Shown here in pieces: positions 1 to 6,911 of a DNA stretch of 22,564 bases. The stretch lies in contig URKR01000031.1 in NCBI GenBank assembly GCA_900548355.1, positions 1 through 22,564 on the forward strand, in the 5' to 3' direction. A program made the position numbers and the translations under genes. The notes under the pieces are model-generated. The model worked only from the letters and a program-made list of their open reading frames with translations. It was not told the DNA's origin and did not search any database. The first letter of the stretch is position 1, and the number at the start of each line of letters is the position of its first letter. The stretch comes from an uncultured Oscillospiraceae bacterium. Lineage in GTDB: Bacteria > Bacillota > Clostridia > Oscillospirales > Ruminococcaceae.

Positions 1-345
1 GTCTGGGCCGTGTCTCAGTCCCAATGTGGCCGTTCAACCTCTCAGTCCGGCTACCGATCGTCGGCTTGGTGGGCTGTTATCTCACCAACTACCTAATCGG
101 CCGCGAGCCCATCTCTCAGCGATAAAATCTTTGATGAAAGAACGATGCCGTTCCTTCATGTTATGCGGTATTAGCGTTCGTTTCCAAACGTTATTCCACT
201 CTGAAAGGCAGGTTACTCACGTGTTACTCACCCGTCCGCCACTAAGTTGTATTTCCAGCAAGCTTTCAACACAACTCCGTTCGACTTGCATGTGTTAGGC
301 GCGCCGCCAGCGTTCGTCCTGAGCCAGGATCAAACTCTTTATAAA
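1..345 (-). rRNA. rrs: 16S ribosomal RNA, 5' portion (cut by window edge)
   Basis: The minus strand carries the start of a small-subunit rRNA gene. The universal 27F site (complement at 319-338) fixes the 5' end near 345. The opposite edge of the window falls near E. coli position 340, just before the 338F region, so only about 345 nt are present. Conserved blocks such as the GGCGGACGGGTGAGTAA stretch (around 222-243) are intact. The V1-V2 sequence looks like Oscillospiraceae, but I cannot name a genus from memory. The gene is transcribed away from oriC, with the replication fork. Confidence 0.97.
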
Positions 346-490
346 ATGGTATCAAAACCGCTTTATAAAAGCGTTTAAGATCGCTGTAATTTCTCAGACA
401 CAATCGCTTGCGTCCTGTTGAATTACTTGTTTTTTGGAATTGATTAAAGTGTTTTTCCAAACACTGTAAGGTTCCACAAGTTTCAGGTTT

Positions 491-507
491 GTTCAATTTT
501 CAAGGTC
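491..507 (-). promoter_or_regulatory. boxA-like antitermination element in the rRNA leader
   Basis: The leader RNA read from the minus strand contains the ACCTTGAAAATTGAAC motif. Firmicute rRNA operons commonly carry a closely similar boxA-type sequence that recruits NusB/NusE for antitermination. The call rests on motif likeness and position between P2 and 16S. Confidence 0.55.
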
Positions 508-540
508 CTGCGCGCTGTTCCCTCGCGGGACAGCTTGTTT

Positions 541-569
541 ATTATATCTCATTCTCTTTCGTTTGTCAA
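541..569 (-). promoter_or_regulatory. rrn promoter P2 (gene-proximal)
   Basis: On the minus strand there is a perfect -35 TTGACA (564-569), a 17-bp spacer and a perfect -10 TATAAT (541-546). This predicts a start near 534 and a leader of about 190 nt before 16S. Immediately upstream (about 570-605) are A-tracts spaced roughly 11-12 bp apart, a typical UP-element or curved-DNA layout. Confidence 0.9.
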
Positions 570-635
570 GAGGTTTTTTGAGATTTTTTTCAAGCTGTTT
601 TTCTCAGCGCCGCTGTCTCTCGCGACAGCTTAGCT

Positions 636-664
636 ATAATACCATCCCTTTCCCTTTTTGTCAA
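636..664 (-). promoter_or_regulatory. rrn promoter P1 (distal)
   Basis: On the minus strand, TTGACA (659-664) is followed by a 17-bp spacer and TATTAT (636-641), preceded by an extended TGG. It lies 95 bp upstream of P2. Three A-tracts of 6-7 A at about 11-bp intervals (about 665-697) sit directly upstream. The initially transcribed sequence resembles that of P2, including a GCTGTC...GACAGC hairpin at 612-629. Confidence 0.88.
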
Positions 665-941
665 CACTTTTTTCGGATTTTTTTGACATTTTTTTGAGGC
701 GTCTTTTGCCAAGCCTTTATATAGCGTCAAATCACCCCTTCTGCCACCAGATCTTGGTTTATCCGTTTTCTTTGCTTTTGTACTGACCGGGAATCGTTGC
801 CTTTTTTCAGACATGCTTGCCTGACTTCCTGTTCTCTATATAGATGAGGACAGACAGGATCATACGGTTCCCTGTTTCTGTTGATCTGTTTATATAGTGC
901 GGCAAACCCAACCGTTCTTTCTATATATAATGAGGCGCAAG

Positions 942-973
942 TTTTCCACAAAGAACGCCTGGTTTGTGGAAAC
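942..973. repeat. Inverted pair of DnaA boxes
   Basis: TTTTCCACA (942-950) faces TGTGGAAAC (965-973). They form a perfect 10-bp inverted repeat, TTTCCACAAA / TTTGTGGAAA (943-952 and 963-972), with a 10-nt centre. The sequence matches the local DnaA-box type seen around dnaA. It could be an outlying part of the origin or a DnaA regulatory site for the rrn region. Confidence 0.5.
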
Positions 974-992
974 CTTCTCCTGATACACAAAG

Positions 993-1012
993 GCCCCGGC
1001 AAAAGCCGGGGC
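993..1012 (-). terminator. Rho-independent terminator of the small gene at 1019-1363
   Basis: An 8-bp perfect stem, GCCCCGGC / GCCGGGGC, has a 4-nt loop and is followed on the minus strand by CTTTGTG. It begins 6 bp after the stop codon of the leftward gene. The U-tract is short, so efficiency may be moderate. Confidence 0.75.
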
Positions 1013-1018
1013 GGCGGG

Positions 1019-1363
1019 TTATTCGGCGCAGGAGCCTAGGAGTGTGAGGCGCTCGTCAAAGGGTGGATAACTCCACCCCAGGATCTCGGCTTCTTCAATC
1101 GGCTGGGTCAGGTGGGGCGCCAGATTCCAGAAGCGGCCGTCCTCGTAGGAGGCTTCGGCAAAAAAGTTGCCGAGCTCGGCGATGCGCTGCTTGAGGATCA
1201 CATACGAGGCCTCCGCCGGACGGACGACGGTTGGGTTCCACTGGATAATGGTAAACCCATCCGCCGAAGGCAGGCCGAGCAGCTGTTGGATCTGGGCACG
1301 GGTCTGCGCGGCATAGGTGGGGTTGACTTCGGGGCGGTTCTGCCTGGATTCGATCACTTTCAT
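1019..1363 (-). CDS. Hypothetical protein (114 aa), family not recognised
   Basis: I do not recognise this protein. The ATG at 1361-1363 is preceded by a good ribosome site (AGGAGAT, 6-bp spacing), and a hairpin terminator follows the stop, so it is very likely a real single-gene unit. The product is soluble-looking: no signal peptide, no membrane segment and a single cysteine (C112). Residues 14-32 look helical (TYAAQTRAQIQQLLGL). A tryptophan-rich centre follows, with WNP (42-44), GNFF (65-68) and GRFWNLAP (76-83), then an acidic segment ending in GWSYPPFDE (97-105). It diverges from the coaX-like gene across a 302-bp gap. No function is assigned. Confidence 0.75.
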   Translation of the reverse strand: MKVIESRQNRPEVNPTYAAQTRAQIQQLLGLPSADGFTIIQWNPTVVRPAEASYVILKQRIAELGNFFAEASYEDGRFWNLAPHLTQPIEEAEILGWSYPPFDERLTLLGSCAE

Positions 1364-1665
1364 GGTACATCTCCTGGTTGTGGGGTTGTTTTCTTCCCCC
1401 TTATACTACGCCTTTTGGGGTGTCGGATTCTGTAAGATTCTAGCCAAAAGATGAAAATGCCGCTTCTTTTTTGCCAATCATGGCGAAAACAGCATAAAAA
1501 CGATTCTTTTTGGACGAGAAACCGCGCGCTTTCTGGCAGATCGGGGCGTTTGCGGGCGAAGAGGGCTGCGGCTTTGTTTTCCACATATTTGTTGAAAACT
1601 TTGTTCTTTTATAGTAGTATAAAGGCAAGATTTTCCGGCCCTGCCCGGATGGAGGGAGAAACGCC
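1364..1665. other. Divergent intergenic region between the small gene and coaX-like gene
   Basis: This 302-bp gap carries the ribosome sites of both divergent genes, a DnaA box TTTTCCACA (1577-1585) and a candidate coaX promoter (1592-1620). No RNA gene or further ORF could be supported. Confidence 0.6.
1592..1620 (+). promoter_or_regulatory. Candidate promoter of the coaX-like gene
   Basis: TTGAAA (1592-1597), a 17-bp spacer and TAGTAT (1615-1620) lie 45 bp before the start codon. The -35 matches 5 of 6 and the -10 matches 4 of 6 consensus bases. A DnaA box (1577-1585) lies just upstream. Confidence 0.45.
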
Positions 1666-2451
1666 ATGCTTTTGGCTCTCAATATTGGAAACACCAACAT
1701 CACCTTTGGCAGCTTTGCCTCGGACGGGCGCCTGGCCTTTGTTTCGCGGCTGTATGCCGACCCTGCTTTGAGTTCGGACGAAATATGCTACAAGATTATC
1801 AACATGCTGGATTTGTACGGCGCTTCGCCGCTGGACATTGAGGGTGTAATACTGGGCAGCGTGGTGCCCAGCATCACCGGCCGGATGCGGGAAGCGCTGC
1901 GCAAGATGACCCAGGCCCCGGTGCTTGAGGTGGGGCCCGGGCTGCGCAGCGGCGTGCGCATCCGTATGGACAACCCGGCGCAGCTCGGGGCGGAACTGCT
2001 CTGTGCAACGGTCGGCGCTTTGCGCCGGCACACCCCGCCGCTGCTTGTCATCCATATGGATACCGCTGCGACGATGCTGGCCGTGGATGCCGAGGGAAGC
2101 CTGGTTGGCGGGGTGATTTTGCCCGGGCCGCAGGTTTCCCTGCGCGCACTTGTGGAAAACACGGCCCAGCTGCCCCAGGTTGAACTGCACACAACGCCCC
2201 GCAAACTGCTGGGTTCCAACACGGCCGATTGCCTGCACAGCGGCGCGGTGCTTGGCACCGCCGCGATGCTGGACGCAATGGTGGGAAAAATCCGCGCGGC
2301 GCTCGATGCGCCGCAAGCCCCTGTCGTTGCGACCGGCACCCTGCCCGCGAGCATCCGCGACGCCTGCGAAACGACGATCGAGTACCGGGAAACCCTGGTT
2401 TTGGAAGGTCTCTACGAAATCTGGCGGAAAAACCGGCACGGCAAGCGCTGA
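1666..2451 (+). CDS. Type III pantothenate kinase-like protein with a degenerate active site
   Basis: The overall fold and length (261 aa) match CoaX, the ASKHA-fold enzyme that phosphorylates pantothenate in CoA synthesis. Visible family blocks are IGNTN (7-11), SVVPSI (65-70), VGPGLRSG (89-96), GGVILPG (148-154) and ATGTLP (222-227). The residues that normally do catalysis are changed. The N-terminal D of DxGNT is N6. The GADR block is GAEL (108-111). The D-F/V-G-T-A-T-T block is HMDTAAT (130-136). The ATGG motif is ATGT. The start is supported by GGAGGGAG eight bases upstream of the ATG. The frame is intact, so it is not an obvious pseudogene. It may be a non-catalytic or repurposed homologue, so I withhold the coaX symbol. 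It sits directly upstream of dnaA. Confidence 0.85.
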   Translation: MLLALNIGNTNITFGSFASDGRLAFVSRLYADPALSSDEICYKIINMLDLYGASPLDIEGVILGSVVPSITGRMREALRKMTQAPVLEVGPGLRSGVRIRMDNPAQLGAELLCATVGALRRHTPPLLVIHMDTAATMLAVDAEGSLVGGVILPGPQVSLRALVENTAQLPQVELHTTPRKLLGSNTADCLHSGAVLGTAAMLDAMVGKIRAALDAPQAPVVATGTLPASIRDACETTIEYRETLVLEGLYEIWRKNRHGKR

Positions 2452-2797
2452 AGTTTTCAACAATTCTGTGGAAAACGCCGCACCCTGGCGGAGTTTTCGG
2501 CGGGAAGCATGCGTTTCCTGCCCGAGGCCCTGCCTTTGGGACGGCGTTTTCGGTTTGTTGCAGCTGTTGTTTTCATTTCGGAAAATTTTCGGGTCTTTTT
2601 CGCTGAAATTTCGCCCTGTTCCTGCCAGCGCGCGCCCCGTCTGGGGCGGCGCGCAGAGGACAGGGCTCTTCCTTTATATAATAAGGGGTTTTATGGGGTC
2701 TTCCCGCTAGACGGCGGGCCGTTTTTGTGGTATAATATCATGCGTATATTTCTGCGCCTTTGCCGGGCGCAAGACCGTAAACAAAGTGGGGAAGAAC
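2452..2797. other. dnaA upstream region (left part of the origin)
   Basis: This 346-bp non-coding region holds a DnaA box on the minus strand (TGTGGAAAA, 2467-2475) and a GC-rich hairpin CGCCCC / GGGGCG (2633-2638 and 2643-2648) that may end the coaX transcript. It also has a TATAAT at 2677-2682 without a good -35, a second small hairpin CCCGC / GCGGG (2703-2718), and the main candidate dnaA promoter (2708-2736). By analogy with Bacillus it would be the upstream box cluster of a bipartite origin. Confidence 0.6.
2708..2736 (+). promoter_or_regulatory. Probable dnaA promoter
   Basis: TAGACG (2708-2713), a 17-bp spacer and a perfect TATAAT (2731-2736) preceded by an extended TGG. The start codon is about 60 bp downstream. 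A DnaA box 235 bp upstream could serve autoregulation; this is inference. Confidence 0.65.
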
Positions 2798-4117
2798 ATG
2801 GATTCATTCAACGACGTATTGGACGCGGCCAAACTGTACTGCCGCGAACATACCGCCGAAGCCACCTACCAGTGTTATATTGCCGGGTTGGAAGCCGTCA
2901 GCTTTGAAAACTCCAACTGCGTCACGCTGCTGGTCCGCAACGATTTTATCCGTAAAATCGTCAACGACCGGTATGCCGGGCTGCTGAAGGAGGCTTTCAA
3001 GGAGGTTCTCGGGTTTGACATTGAGCTTGTGCTCGTCATTCCGCCGTCCCAACAGGCTGAGGGGGAAAAAGCTCCCGAAAAAATCACCGAGGAAACGCTG
3101 CCTTCCGGCCGGTATGACTTCACTTTTGAAAACTTTATCCGCGGCCCATCCAACCAGTTTGCCTTTGCGGCGGCCCAGGCGGTGGCGGCAAACCCTTCAG
3201 GCGCTTACAACCCGCTGTTTATCTACGGGCCTTCGGGGCTGGGCAAGACCCACCTGCTCAATGCGATCCAGATTGAGATCCGTAAAAACCACCCCGATTT
3301 CAACATTGTTTACGTCGATTGCGAAAAGTTCACCAACGAGATCATCACCGCCGTGCGCAACAACACGACCGAGCTGTTCCGCCAGACCTACCGTGAAGCG
3401 GATGTGCTGCTGATTGACGACATCCAGTTCATTGCCGGCAAGGAAGCGACGCAGGAAGAATTTTTCCACACATTCAACACGCTGCACAATGCCGGCAAAC
3501 AGATTGTGCTGGCCTGCGACCGGCCTGCCAAGGAGATCAAAAGCCTGGAGGAACGCCTGCGCACCCGGTTTGAATGGGGCCTGACCGCCGACATTCAGCC
3601 GCCGGATTTTGAAACCCGGGTGGCGATCGTCAAACGCAAGGCCGAACTTTTGAACCTTGACCTGCCCGACGACGTGGCCGAATATATCGCGAACCATCTC
3701 AAACAGAACATCCGGCAGCTGGAAGGCGCGGTGAAAAAGCTCAACGCCTACTATATGCTCGAAGGCATCGCCCCCTGCATCGGGGTCACGATGACCGCAA
3801 TCAAAGATACGCTGAACGACCAGCAGCCGATCCCGGTCACGATTGAGAAAATTATCAACGAAGTGGCCCGGACTTACAATGTGCTGCCGGCCGACATCCG
3901 CGGTAAAAAGCGCAACGCCAACGTGAGCGCCGCACGCCAGATGACAATGTATATCATCCGTGAGATCACCGGCATGAGCATGGAGGCGATCGGCTCGGAG
4001 TTCGGGCGCGACCACTCCACCGTCGTCTATTCGATCAACACGATGGAAAAAAACATCGCCAAGGACCGGCACCTCAAAGAGATGGTGGACGATATCACCA
4101 AGAACATCCGCACCTGA
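2798..4117 (+). CDS. dnaA: Chromosomal replication initiator protein DnaA
   Basis: DnaA binds DnaA boxes and opens oriC. The product is 439 aa from the ATG at 2798, preceded by GTGGGGA. A GTG four codons upstream lies inside that ribosome site and is less likely. Domain I is about 1-82. Domain II is a short acidic linker (about 84-103). The AAA+ domain III has Walker A GPSGLGKT (144-151), Walker B VLLIDD (203-208) and an arginine-rich LEERLRTRF segment (250-258). Domain IV ends with a DNA-binding helix carrying the signature RDHST (404-408). All key motifs are present. It is flanked on both sides by DnaA boxes, and one box (3462-3470) lies inside the gene. Length is typical of clostridial DnaA. 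Confidence 0.99.
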   Translation: MDSFNDVLDAAKLYCREHTAEATYQCYIAGLEAVSFENSNCVTLLVRNDFIRKIVNDRYAGLLKEAFKEVLGFDIELVLVIPPSQQAEGEKAPEKITEETLPSGRYDFTFENFIRGPSNQFAFAAAQAVAANPSGAYNPLFIYGPSGLGKTHLLNAIQIEIRKNHPDFNIVYVDCEKFTNEIITAVRNNTTELFRQTYREADVLLIDDIQFIAGKEATQEEFFHTFNTLHNAGKQIVLACDRPAKEIKSLEERLRTRFEWGLTADIQPPDFETRVAIVKRKAELLNLDLPDDVAEYIANHLKQNIRQLEGAVKKLNAYYMLEGIAPCIGVTMTAIKDTLNDQQPIPVTIEKIINEVARTYNVLPADIRGKKRNANVSAARQMTMYIIREITGMSMEAIGSEFGRDHSTVVYSINTMEKNIAKDRHLKEMVDDITKNIRT

Positions 4118-4313
4118 AAAAGGGCTTTTTCGACCAACTAAATCGCCTTTTTTGAGTTTTCCCCATTTTCAACCGTTTTTTCAACAATTAACATTCGTTT
4201 TCCACAGCGGGTGTTGAGAAGTGGAGTTGTCCACAGCGGCGGATTTTTCTTCCACAAGGTTTTCCGCAGCCCGCACAGCCCGGGTTTTGACGCGGCTACG
4301 CGGTGCGGGCTCC

Positions 4314-4368
4314 TTTTCCACCGTTTCCACACCCCCTACTACTACGACTATCCAAGTATAAGTTTAAA
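4314..4368 (+). other. Basal origin unwinding module: tandem DnaA boxes, GC spacer, DnaA-trios, A+T-rich stretch
   Basis: Two abutting boxes, TTTTCCACC (4314-4322) and GTTTCCACA (4323-4331), are followed by the 4-bp spacer CCCC. Five triplets, CTA CTA CTA CGA CTA (4336-4350), come next. Read on the complementary strand these are 3'-GAT trios, the fourth being imperfect. An A+T-rich run (about 4354-4368) follows. The order and the 4-bp spacer match the B. subtilis element described for loading DnaA onto single strands. Confidence 0.8.
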
Positions 4369-4435
4369 CGGCCGACAAAACGAGGTATCCCCTTCTTTCC
4401 ACAAAAAGCCCGCAGAGGGCTCCGGCCGACAAAAC
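4369..4435 (+). repeat. 13-bp direct repeat pair beside the unwinding region
   Basis: CGGCCGACAAAAC occurs at 4369-4381 and again at 4423-4435, 54 bp apart. A DnaA-box-like CTTTCCACA and a small AGCCC / GGGCT hairpin (4407-4421) lie between them. The second copy sits just upstream of the dnaN ribosome site. Function unknown. Confidence 0.6.
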
Positions 4436-4460
4436 AGAGTAAAGACGAGGTGAAGAGAAC

Positions 4461-5570
4461 GTGAAGTTCGAATGTGAAAAGTCACTGCTGGCTGCCGCGA
4501 TTGAAGGCGTATCCCGCGCAATTTCGAACCGCACAGCCATCCCGGTGCTGGAGGGCATCTATCTGCAGGCAGAGGGGTTCAAACTGACCCTGACCGGCTA
4601 CGACATGGAGATGGGCATCACAACAACGATCGATTGCAACGTCCAGGCGCCCGGTGAAGCGGTGCTTGACGCCAAACTGCTCGGTTCGATGGTCAGTCGG
4701 ATGCCGGCCGGTGACGTCGGCATCGAATTGAACGAGGAAGGCATGGCGATTATCCGCGGCGGTGTGGCCGAGTTCGAAATCCCGGCGCTGAACGCGAGCG
4801 ATTACCCGAGCCTGCCGAACACCGCGGCCGAAAACACAATGACGATCCCCTGTTCCATGATGCGGGAGATGATTGAAAAGACAATCTATGCGGTCGCCCA
4901 GGAGGACAAAAAGCCCGCCCATACCGGCGAGCTGTTTGTGATTGAGCCGGGCAGCCTGACGATTGTCGCGCTCGACGGCTACCGGCTTGCGATTATCCAG
5001 CGGGATGTCGAATGCACGCGGGATATCCGGATCATCATCCCCTCAAAGCCGCTGCAGGAACTGCTCAAGATCATGGGCGGGCCGGAAGACCCGGTCAAGA
5101 TCGATGCAAACCGGCGGTATGTGGTCTTTACGACCAATGGCTACACAATTATGAGCCGGCTGATCGAGGGCGAATTCTTAAATTATGAGAGCGTCATCCC
5201 CAAAGGAGCCCGCACAACCGTCCATGTGGAGACCCGCCGCTTTATCGAGACGATCGAGCGCGCCTCGCTCGTCATCACCGAGCGGCTCAAAAACCCGCTG
5301 CGGATCACCTTCGCACCGGACAAAGTGACGGTGCGCTGCCAGACCGCACTGGGCAAGGTTGTGGATGAGTTCCCGCCGGTCAGTTTTGAGGGCGAGACGG
5401 TTGAGATCGGCTTCAACAACCGCTATATGCTGGACGCTTTGCGCAACTCGAAAGCCGACGAGATGAAGATGGAGTTCAACGGGGCCCTGAGCCCGGTCAA
5501 GCTGCTGCCGAAGGAAGGCAAGGACTATATCTACCTTGTGCTGCCGGTGCGGTTCAAAAACGATATGTAA
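4461..5570 (+). CDS. dnaN: DNA polymerase III beta subunit (sliding clamp)
   Basis: DnaN forms the ring that tethers DNA polymerase III to the template and is a docking hub for repair proteins. The start is GTG, with AGGTGA (4448-4453) 7 bp upstream. The N-terminus MKFECEKSLLAAAI is characteristic of the family. Length (369 aa) matches the three-domain clamp, and the C-terminus YIYLVLPVRF matches the conserved end that helps form the protein-binding cleft. It begins the cluster dnaN-yaaA-recF-remB, whose members are separated by 27, -1 and 4 bp. They are therefore probably co-transcribed. Confidence 0.98.
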   Translation: MKFECEKSLLAAAIEGVSRAISNRTAIPVLEGIYLQAEGFKLTLTGYDMEMGITTTIDCNVQAPGEAVLDAKLLGSMVSRMPAGDVGIELNEEGMAIIRGGVAEFEIPALNASDYPSLPNTAAENTMTIPCSMMREMIEKTIYAVAQEDKKPAHTGELFVIEPGSLTIVALDGYRLAIIQRDVECTRDIRIIIPSKPLQELLKIMGGPEDPVKIDANRRYVVFTTNGYTIMSRLIEGEFLNYESVIPKGARTTVHVETRRFIETIERASLVITERLKNPLRITFAPDKVTVRCQTALGKVVDEFPPVSFEGETVEIGFNNRYMLDALRNSKADEMKMEFNGALSPVKLLPKEGKDYIYLVLPVRFKNDM

Positions 5571-5597
5571 AGAAAACATCTTTTCGAGGGATCATCT

Positions 5598-5813
5598 ATG
5601 GATCTTGTCCATATTCATACTGAATTTATCAAGCTGGATGCGCTTTTGAAATTTGCGGGGCTGTGCGAGACGGGCGGCGAGGCGAAAGAACTGATCCAGG
5701 CCGGGGCTGTGACCCTGAACGGCGAAGTATGCACCCAGCGCGGGCGCAAATGCCGCGCCGGGGACACCGTTGACCTGGATGGCCGCACGGTGCAGATCGC
5801 GGAGGGGCGCTGA
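5598..5813 (+). CDS. yaaA: S4-domain RNA-binding protein YaaA
   Basis: This small protein (71 aa) consists almost entirely of one S4 RNA-binding fold: [20 protein letters not shown] followed by [13 protein letters not shown] and a GDTVDLDG strand. The position between dnaN and recF is the classical one for yaaA in Firmicutes. Its family is implicated in ribosome assembly, specifically of the large subunit in Bacillus, but this is family knowledge. The ATG at 5598 follows GAGGGAT. The stop codon overlaps the recF start (TGATG, 5811-5815), suggesting translational coupling. Confidence 0.92.
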   Translation: MDLVHIHTEFIKLDALLKFAGLCETGGEAKELIQAGAVTLNGEVCTQRGRKCRAGDTVDLDGRTVQIAEGR

Positions 5814-6907
5814 TGCGGCTGGACGCGCTGCAGGTGCAGGATTTCCGCAACCTGGAAAGCGCGACGCTCTGCCCTGCCCCGCAGCTAACCGTGCTGTGCG
5901 GGGCAAACGGCCAGGGAAAGACCAATCTGCTGGAAGGGATCTGGCTGCTCACCGGCGCCAAGAGCTTCCGCGGTGCAAAGGACGCCGAGCTGATCCGGCG
6001 CGGGCAGCTTTTTGGCGCGCTGGAAGCCCGGTTTGAAGCCGGCGGCCGGGCGCAGGAGCTGCGGCTGACCGTCGGCAGCAAAGAAAGCGGGCGGCCGGGC
6101 CGGCGCGCCAGGCTCAACGGGGCTGACCGCGGGCGGGCGGCTTCGGTTGCCGGCACCTTTACGGCCGTTGTGTTTGACCCGAACCATTTGAGCCTGGTCA
6201 AAGGCGGGCCGGAAGGGCGGCGGCATTTTCTTGACGCCGCGCTCTGCCAGCTCTACCCCGGCTACCTGGCCGCGCTGCGGCGGTACGCACGGGTGACGGC
6301 CCAGAAAAACGCGCTGCTCAAAGCCTATGAGATCACGCCGGGGGCCGACATGCTGCTGGAAACCTACAACGAGGCAATGGCGGCCTATGGCAGCGAGGTG
6401 ATCCGCCGGCGCGCCGAGTATCTTTCCCGGCTGGCCCCGGTCGCGGCGGCCAATTACCGCGATATATCAAGTGGGGCCGAAGTTTTGCAGATCGAGTACC
6501 GCCCCTGCTGTGACCCCGGCGACGGCGGGGCGCTGGCTGCCAAACTGCGCGCGATGGCGCCGGCTGAGCGGCGGGCGGGGTTCTGCCTGACCGGGCCGCA
6601 CCGAGAGGACCTTGAGATCCTGCTGGATGGGCAGCCCGGCAAAATCTACGGCAGCCAGGGCCAGCAGCGCAGCGCGGTGCTGGCGATGAAACTGGCTGAG
6701 GCGAGCGTGGCGGGCGAGGTGCTCGGCGAGCACCCGGTCATGCTGCTTGACGATGTATTGTCTGAACTGGACGATGCGCGCCAAACCTATCTGTTGACCA
6801 GGATTGAGGATAAGCAAACTTTTGTGACAACCTGTGATTCGGCCGCTTTTGCACGCACCAACGGAAAATTGGTGTTTGTGGAAGGCGGCCGCGTGCGGGA
6901 GGGATAA
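5813..6907 (+). CDS. recF: DNA replication and repair protein RecF
   Basis: RecF is an SMC-like ATPase that with RecO and RecR loads RecA at single-strand gaps and stalled forks. The 364-aa product starts [14 protein letters not shown], typical of RecF. It has Walker A GANGQGKTN (30-38), the ABC signature-like GSQGQQR (280-286) and Walker B MLLDDVLSELD (310-320). All ATPase motifs look intact. The ribosome site GGAGGGG lies inside the end of yaaA, and the start overlaps the yaaA stop by one base. Part of the dnaN cluster. Confidence 0.97.
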   Translation: MRLDALQVQDFRNLESATLCPAPQLTVLCGANGQGKTNLLEGIWLLTGAKSFRGAKDAELIRRGQLFGALEARFEAGGRAQELRLTVGSKESGRPGRRARLNGADRGRAASVAGTFTAVVFDPNHLSLVKGGPEGRRHFLDAALCQLYPGYLAALRRYARVTAQKNALLKAYEITPGADMLLETYNEAMAAYGSEVIRRRAEYLSRLAPVAAANYRDISSGAEVLQIEYRPCCDPGDGGALAAKLRAMAPAERRAGFCLTGPHREDLEILLDGQPGKIYGSQGQQRSAVLAMKLAEASVAGEVLGEHPVMLLDDVLSELDDARQTYLLTRIEDKQTFVTTCDSAAFARTNGKLVFVEGGRVREG

Positions 6908-6911
6908 GGCA

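Larger units (their letters stand above)
346..1018. other. Non-coding rrn control and leader region
   Basis: No credible gene was found: short ORFs here lack ribosome sites and family likeness. The stretch holds the 16S leader, the boxA-like motif, promoters P2 and P1 with phased A-tracts, four TATATA-containing motifs (near 718, 838, 890 and 922), an inverted pair of DnaA boxes (942-973) and the terminator of the neighbouring small gene (993-1012). It is strongly A+T-rich compared with the genes. Confidence 0.75.
4118..4460. other. oriC: oriC: dnaA-dnaN intergenic origin region
   Basis: This 343-bp gap carries DnaA boxes TTTTCCACA (4198-4206) and TTGTCCACA (4227-4235). Weaker boxes lie at 4248-4256, 4314-4322, 4323-4331 and 4395-4403. 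A poly-pyrimidine, A+T-rich stretch lies at about 4139-4200. The unwinding module at 4314-4368 is listed separately. A weak AAAAAGG / CCTTTTT pairing just after dnaA may be its terminator. Position and content match the downstream (incC-type) half of the Bacillus origin. Confidence 0.88.

Noticed and set aside
683..723. Possible plus-strand promoter TTGACA ... TATATA near 683-723
   Set aside because: The spacer is 29 bp, and no gene follows on that strand.
590..1002. Two overlapping minus-strand ORFs (74 and 91 codons) in the rrn control region
   Set aside because: They cover promoter P1 and the DnaA-box pair, lack convincing ribosome sites and have low-complexity basic products.
1609..2463. 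284-codon open frame antisense to the coaX-like gene
   Set aside because: No ribosome site, no recognisable motifs, and composition typical of an antisense frame. The plus-strand CoaX fold is clear.
2786..2797. GTG start for dnaA four codons upstream
   Set aside because: It overlaps the GTGGGGA ribosome site; the ATG at 2798 gives the usual DnaA N-terminus.
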